Below, one piece after another: positions 57,171 to 64,000 of a stretch of DNA of 64,000 bases. Location: positions 310,001 through 374,000 of the forward strand of contig JAIESR010000006.1 in the NCBI GenBank assembly GCA_019745775.1, given 5' to 3'. Numbering within the stretch: the stretch's first letter is position 1; every line of letters starts with the position of its first letter. The notes under the pieces were generated by a model. The model made no database searches and was not told where the DNA came from. It was given only the letters and a program-made list of their open reading frames with translations. A program made the translations under genes and the position numbers. The stretch comes from Xanthobacteraceae bacterium (lineage in GTDB: Bacteria; Pseudomonadota; Alphaproteobacteria; Rhizobiales; Xanthobacteraceae).

Positions 57171-58154
57171 TCACTGCGAGCCGGCGATGCCGGCCTGCTG
57201 CACGATCTTGCCCCAGCGCGTCACCTCGGTGCTGACGAATTTCCTGAGATCGTCGCGCGACGGCGTGACGATCGGCAACATGCCGATATTGGCAAGCTGC
57301 TTTTCGATCTCCGGCATCGCCATCACCTCCTTGAAGGCCTGGTGGAGCCTGTCCACGATGTCGGACGGCGTGCCGGCGGGCGCCAGCACGATCGACCAGT
57401 TCGACTCGTCGAAACCGGGCACTGCGTCGGCGATCGGCGGCACGTCGGGCAATTCCGCGAGCCGCGCCGCCGACGAGACGCCGAGCGCGCGCAGGCTGCC
57501 GTCCTTCATCAACGGGATCGACGGCGCCGCCGCGGCGAACATCACCGCCACGCGGCCGGCGACAATGTCGACCACCGCCGGCGCGGTGCCGTTGTAAGGA
57601 ATTTGCCGCAGGTCGATGCCGGTCTGGACTTTGAGCAATTCAGTGAACAGGTTCTGCGATGTCGCGATCCCGGGCGACGCATACATGATCTCGCCGGGCT
57701 TCTGCTTCGCCAGCTTGATCAGCTCCGCTACCGACTTGACGGGCAGCGACGCCGTAGCCACCAGCAGGAAGGGATAGTGCGCGACCAGTGCGACCGGCTC
57801 GAAGTCCTTGCTGGCGTCGAACGGCGGCTTCTTGTAGAGCGTCGGCGCAACCGCCAGCGTCGAGCCCGACAGCACCAGTGAGTAGCCGTCGGGCGGTGAC
57901 TTCGCCAGCGCCTGGATGCCGATCACAGCCCCGGCGCCGGGACGGTTTTCGATCACGACCGTTGCCTTCAGCCGCTCGGAAACCTTGGCGGCGATGATGC
58001 GCGCGAGCACATCGTTGCCGCCGCCTGCGGGGAAGGGTGAGATGATGCGGATTGGACGGCTGGGATAGCTTTGCGCTTCGGCCTGCGCGTGGGCGGTCAG
58101 AACGATGGCTGCGATCGCGAGAAGCGCGGCGGAGAGTTGTCGAATTTTCTTCAT
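57171..58154 (-). CDS. Bug/TctC-type periplasmic solute receptor
   Basis: A 327-residue protein. ATG 58154 starts a signal peptide (LLAIAAIVLTAHAQAEAQSY). The Bug pattern follows: YPSRPIRIISPFPAGGGNDV, VVIENRPGAGAVIG, DGYSLVLSGSTLAVAP, then MYASPGIATSQNLFTEL and the C-terminal VAPAGTPSDIVDRLH-type helix. No TctA or TctB gene nearby. It precedes the gamma-glutamyltransferase on the opposite side of a short gap on the same strand, so the two may be co-expressed. Confidence 0.88.
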   Translation of the reverse strand: MKKIRQLSAALLAIAAIVLTAHAQAEAQSYPSRPIRIISPFPAGGGNDVLARIIAAKVSERLKATVVIENRPGAGAVIGIQALAKSPPDGYSLVLSGSTLAVAPTLYKKPPFDASKDFEPVALVAHYPFLLVATASLPVKSVAELIKLAKQKPGEIMYASPGIATSQNLFTELLKVQTGIDLRQIPYNGTAPAVVDIVAGRVAVMFAAAAPSIPLMKDGSLRALGVSSAARLAELPDVPPIADAVPGFDESNWSIVLAPAGTPSDIVDRLHQAFKEVMAMPEIEKQLANIGMLPIVTPSRDDLRKFVSTEVTRWGKIVQQAGIAGSQ

Positions 58155-58197
58155 ATCAACTCCAAGCCATTCGGGGGTCAAGCAATCGTGCGCCGCG

Positions 58198-59922
58198 TCA
58201 GAGCCCGAGCGCATAGGATGGACGCCGCGGATCGGCGCCGCCCTTGAGCACGCCGCTCGTCTCGTCGCCGACCACCGAGCACACCGCGCCCGCGAGCCAG
58301 GTCCAGTCCGGCCACCATCCGATCTTGTGGCCGAGCCTGGCAAGCGCTTCGCCGGTCGCCTTGTCGATGCGGCTCTCCATGTTGAGCAGGCCCGGGTGAT
58401 AGGCGTGCGGCTCGAACGACGACGGGTAGCTGTAGGAGGCGACGCGCGGCGCCTCGATCGCTTCCTGCACCTCCATGCCGAACAAATGGATGTTGAGGAA
58501 CACCTGCAACATCGCCTGCGTCTGCACGTCGCCGCCGGGGGTGCCGAATGGCATTTTCATCTTTCCCGCTTCGATCGCGATCGCCGGGCTCGGCGTCAGG
58601 CGCGGGCGCTTGCCGGGCGCGACGCCGGACGGATGGTCGGGATCGCCCCAGCTCTGGCTGCCACGCGGCGAGGGGATGATGCCGAGCTCCGGGATAACCG
58701 GCGCGTTGTAAGAGCCGTCGCTGGGGGTCGCCGCGAACACGTTGCCGTGCCTGTCGATGCAGCAGACGTGCGAGGTGTCGAGCTCCGGCGCCGAGAACGC
58801 GCGCTCCGGCACCAGCGCCGCGCCCGAGGGGGCGCGCTGCGCCGCGAGCTTGCGCGGATCGCCGGCCGGCGGCATTTCCGGCCAGGCCTGGTCGGGGCGG
58901 ATCATCTCGCGGCGCTTGGCGGCATAGTCGCGCGACAGCAGCGCCTCGATCGGCACGTCGATGACGCGCGGATCGCCGAAATAGGCCTCGCGGTCGGCGA
59001 AAGCGAGCTTCACCGCCTCGGTGATGCGGTGCAGATAGCCGGCGGCGTTGTGGCCGAATTCCTTCAGCTCGGCGGCGTCGAGCAGGTTCAGCGCTTGCAG
59101 CAGCGACGGTCCCTGGCACCACGGCCCGCAGGCATAGAGCGTGATGCCGCCGAACGTGGTGGCGACCGGCTCGTCGAAGCCGGAGCGATAACCGGCAAGG
59201 TCCTCGGCCGAGAGGATGCCGCCGTTCTCCTTCTGGTATTTCACGATCGCGCGGGCGATGTCGCCGCGATAGAAGGCGTCGCGCGCCGCGGCGAGCCCGG
59301 CCTCGCGTCCGCGCGAGCGCGCCGCGGCTTCCTGGTCCGCCATGTGCTGCAGCGTCGAGGCGAGCGCCTTCTGCACGAACACCTCGCCGACCTGCGGCGG
59401 GCGTCCTTTCGGCAGATAGAGATCGACGTTCGACGGGAATGCGCGGTACTCGGCCTCGTGATCGGTGATGACTTCGTTCATGAGATCGTAGGTCGGGAAG
59501 CCGTCGCGGGCATAGCCGATGGCCGATTTCGCCACCTCGCCGAAGCTCATGGTGCCGAAGCGCTCGAGCGCGGTGATCCACGCATCCGGCGCCGCCGGCA
59601 CCACGGTGCGCATGATGCCTTGTGGAATCTTGCCGCCGTGGTTCCTCATGAAGTAGTTGGGATCGAGCGCCTTCGGCCAAGTGCCAAGACCGGGGATCGT
59701 GACGAGGCGGTTCTCTGCGGCGGAATAGATGATGATCGGCGCGACGCCCGCGACATTCACGAATTCCGGCTGCACAACACCGAGCGAAATTCCCGCCGCC
59801 ACGCCCGCGTCGATCGCGTTGCCGCCCGCTTCCAGAATCTTGAAGCCCGCCTCGGCGGCGAGATACTGGGTGGCGGAGATCATGTGGCGCGTGCCCATGA
59901 TCGTGGGGCGGTGGGCTTTCAT
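58198..59922 (-). CDS. gamma-glutamyltransferase family protein
   Basis: A 574-residue Ntn-hydrolase precursor. The N-terminus has HMISATQYLAAEAGFKILEA and GGNAIDAGVAAGISLGVV. The self-cleavage and nucleophile site is near LDTSHVCCIDRHGNVFAATP (Thr in the DTSH context), with PGKRPRLTPSPAI downstream. Members cleave gamma-glutamyl bonds or, in close relatives, cephalosporin side chains or oxamate-like amides. No signal peptide is seen, unlike the periplasmic GGTs. The start at 59922 fits the conserved part. Confidence 0.85.
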   Translation of the reverse strand: MKAHRPTIMGTRHMISATQYLAAEAGFKILEAGGNAIDAGVAAGISLGVVQPEFVNVAGVAPIIIYSAAENRLVTIPGLGTWPKALDPNYFMRNHGGKIPQGIMRTVVPAAPDAWITALERFGTMSFGEVAKSAIGYARDGFPTYDLMNEVITDHEAEYRAFPSNVDLYLPKGRPPQVGEVFVQKALASTLQHMADQEAAARSRGREAGLAAARDAFYRGDIARAIVKYQKENGGILSAEDLAGYRSGFDEPVATTFGGITLYACGPWCQGPSLLQALNLLDAAELKEFGHNAAGYLHRITEAVKLAFADREAYFGDPRVIDVPIEALLSRDYAAKRREMIRPDQAWPEMPPAGDPRKLAAQRAPSGAALVPERAFSAPELDTSHVCCIDRHGNVFAATPSDGSYNAPVIPELGIIPSPRGSQSWGDPDHPSGVAPGKRPRLTPSPAIAIEAGKMKMPFGTPGGDVQTQAMLQVFLNIHLFGMEVQEAIEAPRVASYSYPSSFEPHAYHPGLLNMESRIDKATGEALARLGHKIGWWPDWTWLAGAVCSVVGDETSGVLKGGADPRRPSYALGL

Positions 59923-60048
59923 TTATTTTCCGTGCGCAAGAGCTTCCTCGGGAGAAGACGTAGCACGGCAGGCCGCGGCCATAAAACGCCCGTCACATAA
60001 CTGTCATGCAAACTTGCTTGTTCTGTCGCAAACCGGGGGGCTGACACC

Positions 60049-60384
60049 ATGCAATTCATCATATCCGACGAGGCGGGAGCGACCGCGAAAATCGTCCTGG
60101 TCGGCAAGCTCGACATTGCCGGCGCCGACGTCATCGCTCTGGCGTTGGCGACCTTGGCCGGCAGCAAGAAGGGCTTGGTCGTCGACCTTTCGGGCGTCAC
60201 GTTCCTGGCGTCGATCGGCGTCCGCCATCTGGTGATGGCGACGAAGACGCTGACCCGCAAAGGCGGCAAGCTCGTGCTGGTTGGTCCCACGGATGCGGTG
60301 AAGGAGGTGCTGGTCACCTCCGGCGTGACCGACCTGATGCCGATCGTCGCCACCGAACGCGACGCCTACGCGCTGATCGGGTAA
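60049..60384 (+). CDS. STAS-domain anti-sigma factor antagonist
   Basis: A 111-residue STAS protein. The segment KGLVVDLSGVTFLASIGVRH contains the phosphorylation Ser (LASIGV). It is a close relative of the protein at 32956. It is followed by a RsbW-like kinase and a second STAS protein on the same strand. Confidence 0.85.
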   Translation: MQFIISDEAGATAKIVLVGKLDIAGADVIALALATLAGSKKGLVVDLSGVTFLASIGVRHLVMATKTLTRKGGKLVLVGPTDAVKEVLVTSGVTDLMPIVATERDAYALIG

Positions 60385-60535
60385 GCTGGGGGGTAATCCT
60401 GGTCACCTTGCCAGCGATGCAGGGTCTGCCTAAGAACGGCTGATCAAGGACGTTCGCAGCTTCCAGGCGAGCGCGCGGCCTCCGACATGGCCGCCGCCGT
60501 GCTCGCGCTCACTTGACCAGCCTACTCAAGCTCGC

Positions 60536-60943
60536 ATGGCCCGCTTCACCGCCGATATCACACCCCATCCCGAAGCCATCGGCAGGCTGGCGGACGACGT
60601 GAGCGACTTCTTGCGGGGGGCGGGCGTCGACGCGCGCGCGGTTCACCACGTCGCCCTTGTCATCGAGGAAATCCTGACGAACGTTGCCACCCACGGCGGA
60701 TGCCCGGACCTCCCGGCCACCATCGCCCTCGAGGTGCGGCAAGACCGGGTTTCCGGCGAGATTGGGGACCAGGGCAGGTCATTCGACCCGCGAACAGCGC
60801 CCACGCCGGACATTGATGCGCCGATCGACGAACGCCAGATCGGCGGGCTCGGCCTGCATCTGGTAAAGCATTTGACGTCGGCGCTGGAATATCGGAGCGA
60901 CGGCACGCAGAATTGGACCACGTTTTGCATACCCCGGACCTAA
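60536..60943 (+). CDS. anti-sigma factor-type serine kinase (RsbW-like ATPase)
   Basis: A 135-residue HATPase_c protein with N box VIEEILTNVATHGG, G1 GDQGRSFDPRT and G2 IGGLGLHLVKHLTS. The role is to bind and phosphorylate STAS partners. The 151-bp gap to the first STAS gene has no other feature that I recognise. The next gene starts 14 bp after its stop. Confidence 0.85.
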   Translation: MARFTADITPHPEAIGRLADDVSDFLRGAGVDARAVHHVALVIEEILTNVATHGGCPDLPATIALEVRQDRVSGEIGDQGRSFDPRTAPTPDIDAPIDERQIGGLGLHLVKHLTSALEYRSDGTQNWTTFCIPRT

Positions 60944-60957
60944 CAAGAGGTTGAGTG

Positions 60958-61293
60958 ATGGACGTCAGTGAACAGCAGGTCGGCCGCGTCTGGGTCGTCA
61001 CCGCGCGCGGCCGCCTGGACGGCGCCACCAGCGGGCAGTTTGCACAGCGCGTCGAGGCCCTGATCACCGGCAACGAGCCGCGCCTGCTGGTCGATTTCTC
61101 CGGGATCGATTTCGTCTCCAGCGCCGGGCTTCGCGTCGTTCTCGCGCTGGTGAAAAAAGTAAAGGCCGGACGGGGGGCGTTGGCCTTGTGCGGGGTCCAG
61201 CCGGCGGTGCGTGAGGTGCTCGAGATCACGGGCTTTGCCGGGATGATCGATATTCATCCCGAGCGCACGGCGGCTTTGACGGCGCTATCGTGA
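60958..61293 (+). CDS. second STAS-domain antagonist
   Basis: A 111-residue STAS protein of a different subtype: RLLVDFSGIDFVSSAGLRVV, where SSAG holds the phosphorylation Ser. ATG 60958 follows AAGAGG. Together with the kinase and the first STAS protein it forms a three-gene partner-switching module; the reason for two antagonists of different type around one kinase is unknown. Confidence 0.85.
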   Translation: MDVSEQQVGRVWVVTARGRLDGATSGQFAQRVEALITGNEPRLLVDFSGIDFVSSAGLRVVLALVKKVKAGRGALALCGVQPAVREVLEITGFAGMIDIHPERTAALTALS

Positions 61294-61417
61294 CCGATCG
61301 GCCATCGCAGGCGGATCGCCAATGACGGATGCGCGCAGGCGATCGCTCAAGCGGGAGCAGCACGCCGCCGCCCCCATATGAGCGGCGCCTGCTTGCGGCG
61401 AATCCTGCGCGGGAAAA

Positions 61418-61825
61418 TCAGAGACCGCGGCGGCGCTTTTTCTTGGCGGCCTTGCGCGCGGCATAGCGGGCATCACGCGCCGCCTTCTGCTGCGCCTTCA
61501 ACTCCGCATCCGCCACGGCGTCCAGCTCCGCCTGAGCGGCGGCTTCCGCCGCCGCCTGTTCGGCGGCGAGGCGGTCGGCTTCGGCCTTGGCTGCTGCCGC
61601 GATCGCCGCCTGCCGGGCGAGCTCGGCCTCGTGGTCGCGCCGCGCCTGTTCGCGCTGCGCCTGCCGATCGGCCCGTGCCGCCGCGATGGCTTCGCGCTCC
61701 CGGCGCTTCTCGATCGCTTCCGGGCTGTTGGGATCGGCGTTCTTCTTGAATTTGGCGAGGAGGTTTTTCTTGGCTTCGGCCGCAAGGTTGCGGCGGTCCT
61801 GGAGTGACGGATCGTAGTGGGACAT
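61418..61825 (-). CDS. DUF6481 family protein, coiled coil
   Basis: A 135-residue, very Ala/Glu/Lys/Arg-rich protein. Residues 1-25 (MSHYDPSLQDRRNLAAEAKK) are the conserved start; residues about 35-120 form one long helix of heptad type; the C-terminus is basic (RKAAKKKRRR). This is the DUF6481 pattern of alphaproteobacteria, function unknown, perhaps nucleic-acid binding. Confidence 0.75.
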   Translation of the reverse strand: MSHYDPSLQDRRNLAAEAKKNLLAKFKKNADPNSPEAIEKRREREAIAAARADRQAQREQARRDHEAELARQAAIAAAAKAEADRLAAEQAAAEAAAQAELDAVADAELKAQQKAARDARYAARKAAKKKRRRGL

Positions 61826-62044
61826 GGGATACGGCTGTTATTCCTCTTGGGCACCAAACGGGCGCCGACCTCGGAAGATGGGATGGATTGGTAGCCTTGG
61901 GTAGGAAGCGCAGATTGAAATAATGGCCGAACGGCCAGCCGTCAATCCGTGCAACCAAGGTCTCACAGGCACTTTCCTTTTGCGTCCGAATCATGGCTGC
62001 GTGTGGATTGCGCATGTCGCGCATTCCAAGAGGGCAATTTCAAA

Positions 62045-62344
62045 ATGGCGCCTGCACCCAAGAAGTCCAAGCCGGTCACGCTCAAGCATCTCGCGGCCAC
62101 CCTGGCCGAGGAGCACCAACTGACCAAGAAAGGCGGCGAAGCTCTGCTGACCGACCTGGTTGGGCTCATCACCAAGCACCTCAAGAAGGGCGAGCGGATT
62201 CGGATCGTCGGCCTGGGCATCCTGCAGGTGCGCAAGCGCGCCGCCCGCATGGGCCGCAACCCCGCGACCGGCGAGCCGATCAAGATCAAGGCCAGCAAGA
62301 AGGTCGCCTTCCGCGCGTCCAAAGAGTTGAAGATGGCGGTCTGA
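62045..62344 (+). CDS. HU-family DNA-binding protein
   Basis: A 99-residue nucleoid protein. After a short basic tail (APAPKKSKPVT) the HU fold is seen: HLAATLAEEHQLTKKGGEAL, GERIRIVGLGILQVRKRAAR, then the DNA-binding arm GRNPATGEPIKIKASKKVAF. ATG 62045 has AGAGGG upstream. The Lys/Pro extension at the front is typical of rhizobial HU-like proteins. A tandem terminator array follows. Confidence 0.9.
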   Translation: MAPAPKKSKPVTLKHLAATLAEEHQLTKKGGEALLTDLVGLITKHLKKGERIRIVGLGILQVRKRAARMGRNPATGEPIKIKASKKVAFRASKELKMAV

Positions 62345-62373
62345 TCGCAGACCCTGCCGTCCAGGGGCGACAA

Positions 62374-62581
62374 GGGCCCCGGCGGACGCCGCCGGGGCCC
62401 TTGGTTGTTTGGACCTTTGGGCCCCGGCGGACGCCGCCGGGGCCCTTGTTTGTTTGGACCTTTGGGCCCCGGCGGACGCCGCCGGGACCCTTGTTTGTTT
62501 GGACCTTTGGGCCCCGGCGGACGCGGCCGGGGCCCTTGTTTGTTTGGACCTTTGGGCCTCGGCAGATCGCTGCCGGGGCCC
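62374..62581 (+). repeat. five tandem 45-bp terminator-like hairpins
   Basis: The hairpin GGGCCCCGGCGGACGCCGCC plus GGGGCCC, followed by TTGTTTGTTTGGACCTTT, occurs at 62374, 62419, 62464, 62509 and 62554, an exact 45-bp period. Copies 3-5 carry small changes that mostly keep the stem (copy 5 has GGCAGATCGCTGCC). Each is followed on the plus strand by a T-rich tract, so each could stop the transcript of the HU-like gene. They lie between that gene and the convergent ABC-F gene. Confidence 0.9.
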
Positions 62582-62608
62582 TTGTTTGTTTTGCCCCGTC
62601 CGTTGCGG

Positions 62609-64000
62609 TCAGCCGCCGGCGAGCTCCTCGCGCATGATTTCAAGCGCCAGCCATTGCTCCTCCGCCGCGGCGATCCTCCGCTCAAGGTCGCCGAGCTCGC
62701 CGCTGACCTTCTCGAAGCCGGCGCGGTCGCGCGCATAGAACTGCGGCTCGGCGAGCTTCGCCTGCAGCGCCTCGGCTTCGGCCTGAAGCGCGGCGATGGT
62801 TCCCGGCAAGGTTTCGAGCGCGTGCTTGTCCTTGAAGGTCATTCGGCGCTTGGCCGGCTCCGGCGCGTCTGCGATCGCTACGACGTCTTTCGTCCCCTCC
62901 CTTACAGCCTTGAGCGGCTCCGCCTTGCGCGGGTCGCGCGTGAGGTCGGCGCCGCGTTGCGCCAGCATGTCGCTATACCCGCCGGCATACTCGATCCAGC
63001 GGCCGCTGCCCTCAGGCGCGATGACCCCGTTCACCAGCCGGTCGAGAAAGTCGCGGTCGTGGCTGATCAGCAGCACCGTGCCGGGATAGTCGCCCAGCAT
63101 CTCCTCGAGCATCTCGAGCGTCTCCATGTCGAGATCGTTGGTCGGCTCGTCGAGCACCAGCAGGTTCGAAGGCTTGGCGAGCGCCTGCGCCAGCATCAGC
63201 CGGCCGCGCTCGCCGCCGGACAGCTTGCGCAGCGGTGTCCGCGCCTGTTCCGGCGTAAACAAGAAATCCTTCATGTAGCTGACGACGTGCTTGGCCTGGC
63301 CGTTCACATGCACGGTGTCGCCGCCGGCGGCGGTGAGCGCGTCGGCGACGGTGGTGTCGCCGTCGAGGCTGTCGCGATGCTGGCTGAGCGTCGCGATCGC
63401 GAGATTGGCGCCCAGCCGGATCGAGCCCGTGTCGGGTTCCAATGCACCGGTCAATAGATTGATCAGCGTGGTCTTGCCGCTCCCGTTCGGGCCGACGATG
63501 CCGATGCGGTCGCCGCGCTGCACACGAGTCGAGAAGCTGCTCACGATCGGGCGCTTCTCGTAGCTCTTGCCGACGCCCGTCGCCTCGATCACCAGCTTGC
63601 CGGAGTCGGCGGCGGTGCTGGCGACGATGGTGGCGCTGCCGGCGCTCGCGCGGAAGGTGCGGCGCTGTTCGCGCAGCGCCTGCAATTCTCCGACGCGGCG
63701 CATGTTGCGCTTGCGCCGTGCGGTGACGCCATAGCGCAGCCAGTGCTCTTCGGCGACGATCTTGCGGTCGAGCTTGTGCTGCTCGCGTTCCTCTTCCGCC
63801 AAGACCGTGTCGCGCCATTCCTCGAAATGGGCGAAGCCCCGGTCCAGCCGGCGGGTTTGTCCGCGATCGAGCCACACCGTGGCGCGCGTCAGCGTCGACA
63901 GGAAACGCCGGTCATGGCTGATGATCACCAGCGCCGTGCGCCGCGCCGCGAGATCGCGCTCCAGCCATTCGATCGTGGTCAGGTCGAGATGGTTGGTCGG
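62609..64000 (-). CDS. ABC-F family ATPase (Uup-like), 5' end beyond the window
   Basis: At least 463 residues of a soluble tandem-ABC protein are visible; the frame is open to base 64000, where it reads PTNHLDL of the first ABC domain. Then come a linker with many charged residues (EEREQHKLDRKIVAEEHW), the second domain with Walker A GPNGSGKTTLIN, signature LSGGERGRLMLAQAL and Walker B LLVLDEPTNDLDM, and a C-terminal coiled coil of about 80 residues. ABC-F proteins act on the ribosome or in DNA stability (Uup); the coiled C-terminus favours Uup. Confidence 0.92.
   Translation of the reverse strand, partial: PTNHLDLTTIEWLERDLAARRTALVIISHDRRFLSTLTRATVWLDRGQTRRLDRGFAHFEEWRDTVLAEEEREQHKLDRKIVAEEHWLRYGVTARRKRNMRRVGELQALREQRRTFRASAGSATIVASTAADSGKLVIEATGVGKSYEKRPIVSSFSTRVQRGDRIGIVGPNGSGKTTLINLLTGALEPDTGSIRLGANLAIATLSQHRDSLDGDTTVADALTAAGGDTVHVNGQAKHVVSYMKDFLFTPEQARTPLRKLSGGERGRLMLAQALAKPSNLLVLDEPTNDLDMETLEMLEEMLGDYPGTVLLISHDRDFLDRLVNGVIAPEGSGRWIEYAGGYSDMLAQRGADLTRDPRKAEPLKAVREGTKDVVAIADAPEPAKRRMTFKDKHALETLPGTIAALQAEAEALQAKLAEPQFYARDRAGFEKVSGELGDLERRIAAAEEQWLALEIMREELAGG

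Noticed and set aside
62405-63457. Plus-strand frame with repeated DLWAPADAAG units
   Set aside because: The repeats come from the 45-bp terminator array (45 is divisible by 3), and the rest is antisense to the ABC-F gene.

Overview
The window is high-GC DNA from an alphaproteobacterium, most likely order Hyphomicrobiales (Rhizobiales) near Bradyrhizobium or Xanthobacteraceae. This rests on the mraZ-rsmH-ftsL-ftsI-murE-murF-mraY-murD order, an Hsp20 gene with a ROSE-like leader and a heat-shock promoter, families typical of rhizobia (DUF2939, DUF6481, TimA/Tim44, extensin-like, Bug receptors), and many short palindromic intergenic repeats. No tRNA, rRNA, CRISPR array, phage or transposase gene was seen.

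Layout. 0-3 kb: a MITE-like element, a cupin dioxygenase, a hypothetical gene, a truncated RidA remnant and an orphan Imm11-type immunity gene. 3-6 kb: thiC, enlarged by two in-frame repeat insertions, behind a small four-helix membrane protein that carries the only TPP riboswitch. 6-8.2 kb: small genes and a heat-shock cluster headed by hsp20. 8.4-19 kb: an accessory catabolic block with two Tat-leader MmgE/PrpD paralogues and a decayed third fragment, a periplasmic metallo-beta-lactamase-fold hydrolase, two secreted amidohydrolases, a DedA/VTT protein and a cytochrome c/beta-propeller protein. Three of these genes carry single-base frameshifts. 19-22 kb: a Bug receptor, a TauD-like oxygenase and an L,D-transpeptidase. 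22-29 kb: trmO, then an ArsR-methyltransferase regulator, metF and metH (methionine and one-carbon metabolism).

29-36 kb: amidase and DUF2798, extensin-like lipoprotein, a STAS/anti-sigma pair, DUF2939, a small secreted protein, TimA-like protein and RNase P RNA. 36-41 kb: a ParDE-type toxin-antitoxin pair, then a glutamine-synthetase-like enzyme directly followed by a Rieske dioxygenase alpha subunit and a beta subunit. 41-43 kb: a peptidoglycan amidase, a PRC-barrel protein and small hypotheticals. 43.5-52.7 kb: the dcw cell-wall cluster, headed by four CCCA boxes at 10-bp spacing that fit a MraZ operator. It stops after murD, where a TIR-domain membrane protein stands in place of ftsW.

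54-60 kb: two FAD oxidoreductases, a second Bug receptor and a gamma-glutamyltransferase. 60-61.3 kb: a second partner-switching module (STAS, anti-sigma kinase, STAS). 61.4-64 kb: DUF6481, an HU-like protein, five tandem 45-bp terminator-like repeats and the 3' part of an ABC-F ATPase gene that runs off the window.

The most unusual signals are the palindromic repeats inside the thiC reading frame, the TPP riboswitch placed before an uncharacterised membrane protein, the glutamine synthetase-like/Rieske cluster, the exported MmgE/PrpD paralogues, the five-fold terminator array and the very small membrane peptides.
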